From Amycolatopsis sp. FBCC-B4732 (GTDB lineage Bacteria > Actinomycetota > Actinomycetes > Mycobacteriales > Pseudonocardiaceae), in assembly GCF_023008405.1 (NCBI RefSeq), contig NZ_CP095376.1, positions 2,194,001 to 2,258,000 on the forward strand: 64,000 nt of DNA. The letters run 5' to 3'. Positions 40,685-49,344 of this stretch are shown one piece after another (the stretch's first letter is position 1; each line of letters opens with the position of its first letter). The notes under the pieces are model-generated. The model had not been told where the DNA came from. It did not search any database and saw nothing but the letters and a program-made list of their open reading frames with translations. The translations under genes and the position numbers were made by a program.

Positions 40685-41940
40685 CCGGTTTCCAGACCAG
40701 CACCCCGCCGGAGACGGTCCCCGCCGCGGACCGGGTCCGGTTGTACGGACCGGAGTTCCAGAAGGATCCCGCGGCGTTGTACGCCCGGATCCGGCGGGAG
40801 TACGGCGGCGTCGTCCCGGTCCTGCTCGACGGCGACATCCCCGCCTGGCTGCTCACCGGCTACCGCGAGATCCACCAGGTGTGCCAGGACTCGCAGCTGT
40901 TCGCCCGCGACAGCCGCCGGTGGAACCAGTGGGACAACGTCCCCGACGACTGGCCGCTGCTGCCCTACGTCATGCACAACCCGTCGGTGATGTTCACCGA
41001 AGCCGCGGAGCACCGCCGGCGGGCGGGCGCGATCGGCGACGCGTTGTCCGCGGTCGACCAGTTCGACCTCGGCTCGCACTGCGAACGGATCGCGGACAGC
41101 CTGATCGACGAATTCGCGGGTAGCGGCGAAGCCGACCTGATCGCCCAGTTCGCGCAGCGCGCGCCGCTGCTGGCGATCGCGAAGATGTACGGCATGCCCG
41201 ACTCGGAGGCCCCGGCCCTGGTGCGGGACGTCGCCCTGTCCCTCGACGTCGGCCCCGAGGCGCTGCCCGCGTACGTCCGGGTGCAGGAGGCGATGGCGCG
41301 GCTGGTCGGCGTGAAGCACGAGCGGCCGGGCGCCGACGTCCCCACGACCATGATGCGGCACCCGGCGGACCTGACCGACGACGAGGTCGTGCAGGACCTG
41401 CTGGTGGTGACCGCCGCGGCCCAGCAGCCGACGGCGAACTGGATCGGCAACACGATCCGGCTCATGCTGACCGACAGCCGCTTCGCGATGACGCTGTCGG
41501 GCGGCCGGGGCAGCGTCGGGCAGGCCCTCAACGAGGTGCTGTGGCACGACACGCCCACGCAGAACTTCATCGGTCGGTTCGCGTCCCGCGACACCGTGCT
41601 CAGCGGCGTCCGCGTGCGCCAGGGCGACCTGCTCGTGCTGGGCCTGGCGGCCGGCAACGCGGACCCGCACGCGCGCCCGGACGCGGCGTACGGCGCCCTC
41701 GGCAACCACGCCCACATGTCGTTCGGCCACGGCGAGCACGGATGTCCCTACCCGGCACCGGAAGTGGCCGAGGTGATCGCCCGGACCACGGTCGAGGTCC
41801 TGCTGGACCGCCTGCCCGACCTGGAACTCGCTGTTCCGGCGGGCGAGCTGGTGTGGCGGCCGTCGGTGTGGATGCGCGGGCTGGAGAGCTTGCCGGTGAC
41901 CTTCACCCCGGTCCACGTCGGTGGACCGGGGGCGTGGTGA
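40681..41940 (+). CDS. cvnE: Conservon-linked cytochrome P450 (CvnE-type)
   Basis: A 419-aa soluble P450. Its GTG start overlaps the cvnD stop by 4 bases, so it belongs to the conservon operon as in the P450-bearing cvn loci of Streptomyces. The haem ligand loop is FGHGEHGCPYPAPEVAE. In the I helix, where most P450s read (A/G)GxxT(T/S), this one has TAAAQQPTANW. The acid-alcohol pair is absent, suggesting modified oxygen activation. The EXXR region is NEVLWHDTP, so the ExxR arginine is also not obvious. The substrate is unknown. Confidence 0.92.
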   Translation: MTGFQTSTPPETVPAADRVRLYGPEFQKDPAALYARIRREYGGVVPVLLDGDIPAWLLTGYREIHQVCQDSQLFARDSRRWNQWDNVPDDWPLLPYVMHNPSVMFTEAAEHRRRAGAIGDALSAVDQFDLGSHCERIADSLIDEFAGSGEADLIAQFAQRAPLLAIAKMYGMPDSEAPALVRDVALSLDVGPEALPAYVRVQEAMARLVGVKHERPGADVPTTMMRHPADLTDDEVVQDLLVVTAAAQQPTANWIGNTIRLMLTDSRFAMTLSGGRGSVGQALNEVLWHDTPTQNFIGRFASRDTVLSGVRVRQGDLLVLGLAAGNADPHARPDAAYGALGNHAHMSFGHGEHGCPYPAPEVAEVIARTTVEVLLDRLPDLELAVPAGELVWRPSVWMRGLESLPVTFTPVHVGGPGAW

Positions 41941-41953
41941 CCTGTCTCGGTGG

Positions 41954-41980
41954 CTAGGCGGGGGTGAACGTCACCGGCAG
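41954..41980 (-). repeat. Duplicated tail of a P450 gene (27-bp near-copy)
   Basis: Bases 41954-41980 match the end of the second P450 gene (42094-42120) with two mismatches; both read LPVTFTPA and a stop on the minus strand. The copy has no gene body and is separated from the intact gene by a palindromic repeat. It is likely a remnant of an additional P450 or of a small duplication. Confidence 0.55.
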
Positions 41981-42001
41981 TTCACCGGCCGGCCCCAAGC
42001 G

Positions 42002-42050
42002 CCCCAATGTGGCGTTCGGTGCGTTGGACGCAACCAACGCCACTTTGGGG
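42002..42050. terminator. 49-bp palindromic repeat, intact copy (convergent terminator)
   Basis: Left arm 42002-42024, loop TGG 42025-42027, right arm 42028-42050: 23-base arms with three mismatches, starting CCCCAATGTGGCG. It is closely related to the repeat split by the IS at 29923. It lies between two convergent P450 genes, so a bidirectional terminator is likely. Shared sequence at two sites points to a dispersed family. Confidence 0.75.
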
Positions 42051-42093
42051 GCGCTTCCCCAGGCCGTGGCCGACGAAGCTCGGGCGCGTGTTC

Positions 42094-43308
42094 CTACGCC
42101 GGGGTGAACGTCACCGGCAGGGAAGCCGGGCCGCGGGTGAACACCCCTCGCTCGGCCGGCGCCGCGCCGTCGGCCAGGCGCAGGTCCGGCATCGCGTCGA
42201 GCAGCTGGTTGACGCCCACCTCGATCTCCGTCTTCGCCAGCAGCGCTCCCACGCAGAAGTGGCGGCCCAGTGCGAAGGACAAGTGGCTGGCCGCCGCGGA
42301 AAAGGCCGTGTCGGTCGGGAGGTCCGTGCGGAAGATGTCGAACGCGCCGGGGTTGGCGAAGCGGCGCGGGTCGCGGTTCGCGGCGCCGATCAGGCAGGTC
42401 ACCGTGCTGCCCGCCGGGATCGTCTCGCCGGCGATCTCGACGTCTTCCGCGGGCTGGCGCATGATCATGTGCACCGGCGGCGTGTAGCGTAGGGTTTCGG
42501 CGAAGGCCTTCGCGATCAGCTCGCGGTCGGCGCGCACCGCGGCCAGTTGCTCGGGGTGCTCCAGCAGGTTGCGGAACAGCGAGGCGATCGCCTTGTCGGT
42601 GGTCTCGCCGCCCGCGGCCAGCAGCAGGCTGCAGAACGCCTTGATGTCCTCGTCGCTCATGGTGGTGCCGTCCACCTCGGTGGCGCACAACGTCGAGAGC
42701 AGGTCGTCGCCGAGGTTCGCCCGGCGGTCGCGGATGATCGGCAGCATGTACGCGGCCAGCTCGTCGTGGGTTTCGAGCCCGGCGGCGGTCACCGCCTCGT
42801 CCTGGCTGAGGTTGCCGAGGAACGCGATGATCGCGGTGTACCACCGCTGGAACCGCTCGTGGTCGCTCGGGTCGAGGCCCAGCATGTCCACGATGACGTT
42901 GATCGGGAAGTGCCGGGCGTAGTCCCCGACGAGGTCGGCCGAACCGCGGCCGCGGAAGGTGTCGATGAGCTGCGCGGAATTGCGTTCGATCACCGGGCGG
43001 AACTTCTGCTCCAGTTCGTTGCCGCGGAACGCCGGCGCCACCAGCGCGCGGCGGATCGAGTGTTCGCGGCCGCTCATCTGCAGGATGGTCCGACCGTGCA
43101 CCGGTTCCAGTTGCCACCCGTAGTTTTCGGTGGTGAACGTGCCTTCCTTGAAGGCGCGTGACACGTCGTCGAAGCGCGAAACGATGTAGCTCTGCATTCC
43201 CTCGTGCCAGATCACCGGTGAGTGCTCGAGCATCAGGTCGTAGGCGGTGTACGGATCGGCGGCGAACTCCGGAGAGAGGATGTCCGGTGCGTGCCCTGCT
43301 GAAGTCAC
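42094..43308 (-). CDS. Cytochrome P450
   Basis: A 404-aa soluble P450 with canonical features: I-helix LLAAGGETTDKAI, ExxR in ETLRYTPP, an R at MIMRQP, and the haem loop FALGRHFCVGALLAKTE. GTG 43308 is placed 5 bp after AAGGAG. It converges on the conservon P450 across a palindromic terminator. It is not in the conservon transcript, though the pairing recalls loci where two P450s accompany cvn genes. No ferredoxin gene is near. The substrate cannot be inferred. Confidence 0.93.
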   Translation of the reverse strand: MTSAGHAPDILSPEFAADPYTAYDLMLEHSPVIWHEGMQSYIVSRFDDVSRAFKEGTFTTENYGWQLEPVHGRTILQMSGREHSIRRALVAPAFRGNELEQKFRPVIERNSAQLIDTFRGRGSADLVGDYARHFPINVIVDMLGLDPSDHERFQRWYTAIIAFLGNLSQDEAVTAAGLETHDELAAYMLPIIRDRRANLGDDLLSTLCATEVDGTTMSDEDIKAFCSLLLAAGGETTDKAIASLFRNLLEHPEQLAAVRADRELIAKAFAETLRYTPPVHMIMRQPAEDVEIAGETIPAGSTVTCLIGAANRDPRRFANPGAFDIFRTDLPTDTAFSAAASHLSFALGRHFCVGALLAKTEIEVGVNQLLDAMPDLRLADGAAPAERGVFTRGPASLPVTFTPA

Positions 43309-43375
43309 GTGACTCCTTCGCTCAGTGGTCAAGCCGCCAGGTTAACGGGAATAGTTGCTACTGCGAAAGACTTGG

Positions 43376-44764
43376 TCACTGTGCGTAAAATCGGCCGGTG
43401 CCCCACGGAGCAACTCGGGAAGCCGCGTAGTTCTGCAGGAACAGCGCTTCGGTCAGTGCCATCGCCGAGATTTCCGATGGTGCGACGCTTTCGTTGGGCG
43501 CGTGGATCAGAGCCTGCGGCTCCTCCACCCCGATGAGCAGCAGCTCGGCGCCGGGACAGGTTTCGGCGAACACGGTGCACAGCGGAATCGAGCCGCCCTG
43601 GCCGAGCAGGCTCATCGGGCGGCCGTAGGCGGCCTGCATCGCGTCGGCCATCGCCCGGTGGGCCGGGCCGTCGATGGCGGGGCGGAACGGGGGGCCCACC
43701 GCCTCGATCTCCACCGACAGGCGCACGCTCCGCGGTGCGGCCGCGCGCAGGTGCTCGGTCAGCGCGTGCGCGGCTTCGTCCGGCTCGACGCCCGGCGGGA
43801 TGCGCAGGTTCAGCCTCGCCCGTGCGCGGGGGGTGATGGCCGCGGCGGAGCCGACGACCGGCGGGCAGTCGATGCCGAGGATCGTCACCGCCGGCCGCGC
43901 CCAGAGCAGGTCCGCGATCTCGCCGTCGCCGGGCAGGACGGCGTCGGGGGCCAGTCCGATGTCCGCGCGGAACCGCGCCGCCGGGTAGGGCGCGCCGGGC
44001 CAGGTGCCGTCGTGGGCGAGCCCGTCCACCGTGGTGTTGCCCTCGCTGTCGCGGAGGGACGCGAGCACGGTCACCAGCGCGGCCAGCGCGTCCGGGGCGG
44101 GGCCGCCGAACATGCCGGAGTGCAGCGCGGACGGCAGCGCTTCGACCGAGACGACCGCGTTCACCATGCCGCGCAGGCTCACCGTGACCGCCGGTTGCCC
44201 CACCGCCGCGTTCCCGGTGTCGCACACCAGGATCGCGTCGGCCCGCAGGAGCTCGGCGTGCTCGGGAACGAACGCCTCCAGCCCGCCGGTGCCCTGCTCC
44301 TCGGAGCCTTCGACCACCAGCTTGAGGTGGACGGGCAGGTCGTCGCCGAGCGCGCGCAACGCCGTGAGGTGCATGAGGATGTTGCCCTTGCAGTCGGCGG
44401 CACCGCGCCCGTACCAGCGTCCGTCCACTTCGGTCAGCCGGAAGGGCGGCGTCCGCCAGGCGTCGTCGTCCAGCGGCGGCTGGACGTCGTAGTGGGCGTA
44501 GAGCAGCACGGTCGGCGCGTTTTCCGCGGCGCAGCGGCGGGAACCGAGCACGGCCTGGCTGCCGTCCGGCGTGTCCACCAGCCGGGCGTCGGCGAACCCG
44601 GTCTCGGCGAACGCGTCGGCGACCCAGGTCGCGGCGCGCCGGCACTCCTCGGGCGGGAACTGGCGCGGGTCCGCGACCGACCGCATCGCGACGAGGTGCG
44701 CGAGTTCCTCCCGCGCCCGCGGCATGAGCGCGTTCACCCGGTCGCGCAGATCCATCGCGTTCAC
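43376..44764 (-). CDS. M20-family metallodipeptidase
   Basis: A 462-aa zinc peptidase or deacylase of the M20 family. Metal and catalytic residues are visible: LYAHYDVQPPLDDDAW (His-x-Asp), GRGAADCKGN (bridging Asp), VEGSEEQGTGG (catalytic Glu-Glu), CDTGN, and the C-terminal LIHAPNESV (His). A dimerisation lid lies between. The GTG at 44764 overlaps the stop of the upstream gene, so it is the last gene of a three-gene operon with a membrane protein and an APC permease. Together these suggest uptake and cleavage of a dipeptide or N-acyl amino acid. Confidence 0.92.
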   Translation of the reverse strand: MNAMDLRDRVNALMPRAREELAHLVAMRSVADPRQFPPEECRRAATWVADAFAETGFADARLVDTPDGSQAVLGSRRCAAENAPTVLLYAHYDVQPPLDDDAWRTPPFRLTEVDGRWYGRGAADCKGNILMHLTALRALGDDLPVHLKLVVEGSEEQGTGGLEAFVPEHAELLRADAILVCDTGNAAVGQPAVTVSLRGMVNAVVSVEALPSALHSGMFGGPAPDALAALVTVLASLRDSEGNTTVDGLAHDGTWPGAPYPAARFRADIGLAPDAVLPGDGEIADLLWARPAVTILGIDCPPVVGSAAAITPRARARLNLRIPPGVEPDEAAHALTEHLRAAAPRSVRLSVEIEAVGPPFRPAIDGPAHRAMADAMQAAYGRPMSLLGQGGSIPLCTVFAETCPGAELLLIGVEEPQALIHAPNESVAPSEISAMALTEALFLQNYAASRVAPWGTGRFYAQ

Positions 44765-45207
44765 CGGTTCACCGCCCCGGCGAAGGCCAGTCCGCGGACG
44801 TAGTCCTGAAACGCCCCGAGCTTGCCGGGGCAGTAGATCTCGACGACGAACGTCTCCCCGCGCACGACGGTGGCGGGGGAGCGGACGGGCCGGGCGCCGG
44901 GCCCGCCCGCTCCGTTGGAGATCCCGCTGTCACTGGTCGCCCGCGTCAGCGCGGACGCCGGGTCGACGCAGATGGCGCCGCCGTCGGTGCCGAGCAGCCG
45001 GACGACCTGGTCGTGCGCCGGTACCCGGGCGCCCGCCTGGCCGAGCCGGGCGATCAGCTGATCGGCCTTGGCGCCGGCTTCGGCGTCCGACCGGGCGGAG
45101 TGGTACAGCAGCGATCCGGCCACCAGCAGCGCACCCGTCACGACTCCCGCGACGAGGTAGCCGAGCACCCGGTGCCGCCGGGACGACCGTTCGTCCACTG
45201 TGGTCAC
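44761..45207 (-). CDS. Small membrane-anchored protein, unknown function
   Basis: A 148-aa protein. The N-terminus is basic (RSSRRHR), then one membrane helix (YLVAGVVTGALLVAGSLLY), then an extracytoplasmic helical part with ICVDPASALTRATSDSG and VVEIYCPGKLGAFQDYVRGL. Two cysteines outside may form a disulfide. It is overlapped by 4 bases on both sides by the permease and peptidase genes, so it probably serves that operon. I recognise no family. Confidence 0.75.
   Translation of the reverse strand: MTTVDERSSRRHRVLGYLVAGVVTGALLVAGSLLYHSARSDAEAGAKADQLIARLGQAGARVPAHDQVVRLLGTDGGAICVDPASALTRATSDSGISNGAGGPGARPVRSPATVVRGETFVVEIYCPGKLGAFQDYVRGLAFAGAVNR
45194..45204. repeat. 11-bp palindrome, one-mismatch copy TCCACTGTGGT
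   Basis: It differs by one base from the dispersed TCCACWGTGGA word and lies at the start of the 148-aa membrane protein gene. Confidence 0.3.
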
Positions 45208-46679
45208 GACTGACTCCCTTCGGGCTGGGCCGGCTGCCGCCAAGACGGCTTTCGCAGCCGGTAGAACAGGTACGGCACCAGCAGGCCCAGCCCGAGCGCG
45301 CCGCCCGCGACGATGCCGAGGTACACCCACGGGCTGCCGGAGCCGAACTGCGAAGGCGGGACGAAGCCGACCAGCAGCGCGGCCAGTGACGCGCAGAAGC
45401 CGATTCCGCACAGGCCGAGCAGCATCGGGGCGCGGTAGCCGCGGGGGTGGTCGGGGAACTTGCGCCGCAACCGCACCGCCGCGATGAACATCAGCAGGTA
45501 CATGATCAGGTACACCTGGGTGGTGATCACCGAGAAGATCCAGTACGCGCTGGACACGTCCGGGATGAACGCGTAGAGCAGGGCGATGAGGGTCGTGATC
45601 GCGCCCTGGGTGACCAGGATGTTGCGCTGCACGCCCTGTTTGTTCAGCCGCTGCAGGAACGGCGGCAGGTAGCCCTCCTGCCGGGAGATCAGCAGCAACC
45701 CCTTCGACGGGCCCGCCAGCCACGTCAGCATCCCGCCGAGCGACGCCATGACGAGCAGGACGCCGATCACCGGGGTGAGCCACTGGATGCCGAAGTTGGC
45801 GAACACCGCGTCGAAGGCCTGCATCACCCCGGCGGTGAGGGAAAGCTGGTCGGCCGGGATGACCCAGCTGATCGCCAGCGCGGGCAGGACGAAGATCAGC
45901 AGGACGAGTCCCATCGAGAGGAACATCGAGCGCGGGAACTCCTTGGCGGGCTTGCGCAGCGACGACACGTGCACCGCGTTCATCTCCATGCCCGAGTAGG
46001 ACAGGAAGTTGTTCACGATCAGCACGAGGCTCGCCAGCCCGGCCCACGCGGGCAGCAGGTTGCCCGCCGACATCGGCGCCGCGGACGGGTGCCCCTGCCC
46101 GAGGAAGACGAGGCCGAGCACCACCAGCAGCGCCCCGGGGACGAGCGTCCCGATGATCAGCCCGCCGCCGGCGAGCCCGGCCACGCCTTTCGTTCCCCGC
46201 GCGGAGATCCACACCCCCGACCAGTACGCGACGACGATCACCGCGGCGGTCCACAGGCCGCTGGAGGCCAGCTCCGGGTCGAAGACGTACGCGAGCGTGC
46301 TCGCGACGTACCCGAGCAGGCTCGGGTAGTAGAAGATCGTCATCGCGAACTGGCACCAGACCGCGAGGAAGCCCATCGGCTTCGAGATCCCGAGCGCCAC
46401 CCAGTTGTAGACCCCGCCCGGCCAGCCCGAGGCGAGCTCGGCCGAGACGAGCGACGTCGGCAGCAGGAACACGATCGCCGGGACCACGTAGAGGAAAACG
46501 GCCGCGAGACCGTAGACCGCCATCGTCGGGGACGGGCGCAGGCTCGCGACGGAACTGGTCGTCATGAGCGCCAGCGCGATCCAGGAGATCCACGCGGCGG
46601 ACCGCGGCCGGGCGCGGCCGGCGTTCGGGGCGGGCGGCGGCGGTGACGCGGTCCCGACCGGTACGTCCGGGCTGTTCAC
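45204..46679 (-). CDS. APC-superfamily amino acid permease (glutamate/GABA antiporter-like)
   Basis: A 491-aa membrane transporter with about twelve hydrophobic helices. Near the start, RSAAWISWIALALMTTSSVA and the glycine-rich ELASGWPGGVYNWVALGIS match helix 1 and 2 substrate regions of APC antiporters. NNFLSYSGMEMNAVHVSSLR matches the GadC-like helix 6-7 region. GTG 46679 overlaps the stop of a tiny upstream ORF. It heads the operon with the membrane protein and the M20 peptidase. The likely cargo is an amino acid or dipeptide-derived acid. Confidence 0.9.
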   Translation of the reverse strand: MNSPDVPVGTASPPPPAPNAGRARPRSAAWISWIALALMTTSSVASLRPSPTMAVYGLAAVFLYVVPAIVFLLPTSLVSAELASGWPGGVYNWVALGISKPMGFLAVWCQFAMTIFYYPSLLGYVASTLAYVFDPELASSGLWTAAVIVVAYWSGVWISARGTKGVAGLAGGGLIIGTLVPGALLVVLGLVFLGQGHPSAAPMSAGNLLPAWAGLASLVLIVNNFLSYSGMEMNAVHVSSLRKPAKEFPRSMFLSMGLVLLIFVLPALAISWVIPADQLSLTAGVMQAFDAVFANFGIQWLTPVIGVLLVMASLGGMLTWLAGPSKGLLLISRQEGYLPPFLQRLNKQGVQRNILVTQGAITTLIALLYAFIPDVSSAYWIFSVITTQVYLIMYLLMFIAAVRLRRKFPDHPRGYRAPMLLGLCGIGFCASLAALLVGFVPPSQFGSGSPWVYLGIVAGGALGLGLLVPYLFYRLRKPSWRQPAQPEGSQS

Positions 46680-46732
46680 GACGCCGGTCCGGCCGGGTCG
46701 GGCAGGGCTCGGCTGGGTTTCGCGGTGGTCAT
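46676..46732 (-). CDS. Possible 18-codon leader ORF before the APC permease
   Basis: ATG 46732 gives MTTAKPSRALPDPAGPAS and a stop overlapping the permease GTG by 4 bases (GTGA), just like the other joints in this operon. It may be a coupling leader peptide. Alternatively it is the true N-terminus of the permease with a frameshift. Its short size keeps confidence low. Confidence 0.35.
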   Translation of the reverse strand: MTTAKPSRALPDPAGPAS

Positions 46733-46803
46733 GGCTGTCGGCCTCCCCAGGCTCGTCCGCGGTGTGTGGTGGTCAATCGTGTGGGGTGCCCGGCCCGGCC
46801 GGG

Positions 46804-46821
46804 TCACCCGTTGCGGGCGAG
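46804..46821 (+). promoter_or_regulatory. 18-bp island motif, site 1a (distal)
   Basis: TCACCCGTTGCGGGCGAG, a match to the consensus TCAYCCGNNGCGGGYGAG, 127 bp before the DUF6069-like gene. Confidence 0.5.
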
Positions 46822-46870
46822 ACCGGGGCGGCTCGGCGGGCGGTGGGTCCGCGCCGCGCACCGCCCTGTC

Positions 46871-46888
46871 TCACCCGGAGCGGAGGAG
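46871..46888 (+). promoter_or_regulatory. 18-bp island motif, site 1b
   Basis: TCACCCGGAGCGGAGGAG, two mismatches to the island consensus, 60 bp before the start of the DUF6069-like gene. This spacing is shared with the other sites. Confidence 0.45.
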
Positions 46889-46948
46889 CCCGGCGGCGCC
46901 CGGACGTGCTTCCGTGACGCCGTCGAGCGGAAGATCACGGAGGGCACC

Positions 46949-47386
46949 ATGACCGGAGAAGCCCGGCCCAGGATCGCGACGGGCCGCCTGTGGGCGGGCG
47001 GCGGCGCGACGGCGCTGGTCGCCGCACTGACCGCCGTCGTCGTTTTCGTCGTCGCGCACGGGATCTTCGGCGTGCCCGTGCTGGCGCCGGTCGAGCGGGG
47101 TGTCTGGGACTCGATCGGCGCGGCGGTCTACGCGGGGGGCGCCGCCGCGGCCGCGCTCGCCGCGACGGCGTTGCTGCACCTGCTGCTGATCTGCACGCCC
47201 CGCGCGATGTCCTTCTTCACCGGGATCACGCTGCTCCTCACCGCGATCGCCGTGGTGGTGCCCGTGAGCCTCGATGCGGACTCCGGCACCCGGCTGGTGA
47301 CGGCCGCCGGGAACCTCTTCGTCGGTCTCGTGATCACCGGCACGCTGTCCGGCGTCGCCCGGGCGGCGGTCCGCGCGCCGGGCTGA
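46949..47386 (+). CDS. DUF6069-like four-helix membrane protein
   Basis: A 145-aa protein with four membrane helices (GATALVAALTAVVVFVVAHG, AAAAALAATALLHLLLI, FFTGITLLLTAIAVVVPVSL, NLFVGLVITGTLSGVARAA) and short loops, the layout of DUF6069 proteins. The start ATG 46949 has GAGGGC before it. It begins the stress-type island; two copies of the shared 18-bp motif precede it. The function is unknown. Confidence 0.75.
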   Translation: MTGEARPRIATGRLWAGGGATALVAALTAVVVFVVAHGIFGVPVLAPVERGVWDSIGAAVYAGGAAAAALAATALLHLLLICTPRAMSFFTGITLLLTAIAVVVPVSLDADSGTRLVTAAGNLFVGLVITGTLSGVARAAVRAPG

Positions 47387-47398
47387 GCCGGTGGCCGG

Positions 47399-49213
47399 TC
47401 AGCCGAGGGCGGCGTCGAGCGTGACCGCGGCGTCGATGAGCGCGAGGTGGGTGAAGGCCTGCGGGAAGTTGCCGAGCTGCTCGCCGGTCGGGGCGATTTC
47501 CTCGGCGTAGAGACCGACGTGGTTGGCGTAGGTCAGCATCTTCTCGAACGCCGAGCGGGCGTCCTCGAGCCGCCCCGCGCGGGCCAGCGCGTCGACGTAG
47601 GCGAAGCTGCACAACGAAAACGTGCCTTCGTCGCCCGCGAGCCCGTCCGGCGAAGCGGCGGGGTCGTAGCGGTAGACCAGGCTGTCGGTGACCAGGTCGG
47701 TCTCGATCGCGTCGAGCGTCGAAAGCCACAGCGGGTCCCGGGAAGGCAGGAAGCCGCTGCGGGGCATCCGCAGCAGGGCAGCGTCCAGTTCGTCGCCGGT
47801 GTAGTGCTGGACGAACGCGTGCCGCGTCCGGTGCCAGCCCCGGTTCAGGATCTGGTCGTAGATGCTGTCGCGCTGCCAGGTCCAGTCCTCGACCGGCGCC
47901 GGGCGCCCGCGGGTCCGGGCCAGCCGGATGCCGCGGTCGAACGCGACCCAGCTCATCATCCGCCCGTAGGTGAAGCACTGCCGGCCGCCCCGGGTCTCCC
48001 AGATGCCCTCCTCGGGCTGGTCCCAGTGCTCACCGAGCCAGTCGAGCACCGCGCGGACGGCGACCCAGCCGCGGTGGGGGAGCCCGAACCCGGCGCTTTC
48101 GACGGCGAAGACGCTGTCGAGCGCTTCGCCGTAGATGTCGAGCTGCACCTGCCCGGCCGCGTCGTTGCCGATCCGCACCGGACTCGACCCGCGGTAGCCG
48201 GACCAGTGCGCGAGGCTTTCCTCCCGCAGGTCCGTCGTCCCGTCCACGCGGTACAGCACGGAAAGGGGGCCGGAGGCGGCGCCGTCGCCTTCGCGGATCC
48301 GGTCGCCCAGCCAGCTCCCGAACCGGGCGGCCTCCTCGGTGAAGCCGATCCCGAGCAACGCCGAAACCGAGAAGGACGCGTCCCGGACCCAGGTGTAGCG
48401 GTAGTCCCAGTTCCGGCTGCCGCCGATCTGTTCGGGCAGGCCGAGGGTGGGCGCGGCGACCAGCCCGCCGGTCGGCGCGTAGGTGAGCAGCTTCAACGTG
48501 ATCGCCGAGCGGGCCACCATTTCCCGCCACCGGCCGCGGTAGGTGGACTTCGCCAGCCACCCGCGCCACCAGTCCACAGTGGAGTCGAACAGTTCCGTGA
48601 ACTCGGCGAGGCGGATGTCGCGCGGCGGCTTGGCGGCGTCCGTTTCGAGGACGAGGCCGCGGACCTGGCCGGCGGACAGGGAAAGCCGCACGTGCACGTC
48701 GCCGGCCTCGACGCGCGCCTCGGCGAGGTGCTCGTCGCCGGGCTCGCGGACCACGTGCAGCACCAGGGACATCTCCCGCGCGACGAAAACGGCCCCGTGG
48801 CCGGCGAGGATCGCCTGGTGCGGACGGCGCCCGTAGTCGAACCGGGGCGCGACCAGCACGTCGAAGGCGATCCGGCCGCGGACGCACCGGACCAGCCGGG
48901 CGATCCGGTGCGTGGTGGTGGCGGCCGTGTCCAGCGGCGGCATGAAGTCGACCACCTCGCCGATCCCGTCCGCCCCGCAGAACCGGGTGATCAGCACGGC
49001 GGTGTCCGGGTAGTAGACCTGGGTGCTGGTCCAGCCGCCGGCCGGGCGGATGCGGAACCGGCCGCCGCGCTCGTCGTCGAGCAGGGCGCCGAAGACCGAC
49101 GGCGAGTCGAAGCGGGGGTGGCAGAACCAGTCGATGGAGCCATCGGTGGTGACCAGCGCGGCGGTCTGCAGGTCGCCGATCAGGCCGTGTTCGGCGATCG
49201 CGGTTTCGGTCAT
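47399..49213 (-). CDS. GH15 family glycosidase (glucoamylase/trehalase type)
   Basis: A 604-aa cytosolic enzyme without a signal peptide. The N-terminal beta-sandwich domain starts MTETAIAEHGLIGDLQTAAL and DGSIDWFCHPRFDSPSVFGALL. The (alpha/alpha)6 barrel contains APTLGLPEQIGGSRNWDYRYTW, VRDASF, and TYGRMMSWVAFDRGIRLA. Cytosolic GH15 members act on trehalose, isomaltose or short glucans. GGAGGAGACC precedes the ATG. A good copy of the island 18-bp motif is 66 bp upstream. It fits a stress-carbohydrate role. Confidence 0.93.
   Translation of the reverse strand: MTETAIAEHGLIGDLQTAALVTTDGSIDWFCHPRFDSPSVFGALLDDERGGRFRIRPAGGWTSTQVYYPDTAVLITRFCGADGIGEVVDFMPPLDTAATTTHRIARLVRCVRGRIAFDVLVAPRFDYGRRPHQAILAGHGAVFVAREMSLVLHVVREPGDEHLAEARVEAGDVHVRLSLSAGQVRGLVLETDAAKPPRDIRLAEFTELFDSTVDWWRGWLAKSTYRGRWREMVARSAITLKLLTYAPTGGLVAAPTLGLPEQIGGSRNWDYRYTWVRDASFSVSALLGIGFTEEAARFGSWLGDRIREGDGAASGPLSVLYRVDGTTDLREESLAHWSGYRGSSPVRIGNDAAGQVQLDIYGEALDSVFAVESAGFGLPHRGWVAVRAVLDWLGEHWDQPEEGIWETRGGRQCFTYGRMMSWVAFDRGIRLARTRGRPAPVEDWTWQRDSIYDQILNRGWHRTRHAFVQHYTGDELDAALLRMPRSGFLPSRDPLWLSTLDAIETDLVTDSLVYRYDPAASPDGLAGDEGTFSLCSFAYVDALARAGRLEDARSAFEKMLTYANHVGLYAEEIAPTGEQLGNFPQAFTHLALIDAAVTLDAALG
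48573..48583. repeat. 11-bp palindrome TCCACAGTGGA, copy 5
   Basis: Exact copy inside the GH15 gene. Confidence 0.5.
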
Positions 49214-49279
49214 GGTCTCCTCCAGGGAAAGCGCCCGGTGCGGTCGTGATCACCGTCGCCGGAGCGGTCGTGAGCTGCC

Positions 49280-49297
49280 TCATCCGCGCGGGGTGAG
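49280..49297. promoter_or_regulatory. 18-bp island motif, site 2 (GH15 promoter)
   Basis: TCATCCGCGCGGGGTGAG: TCATCC and GGGTGA half-sites in inverted arrangement, 66 bp before the GH15 start. Confidence 0.65.
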
Positions 49298-49344
49298 GTG
49301 GCCGGGGCGCCATCGCGGCACCGTGTGCGGCACGCCGACCGGAA

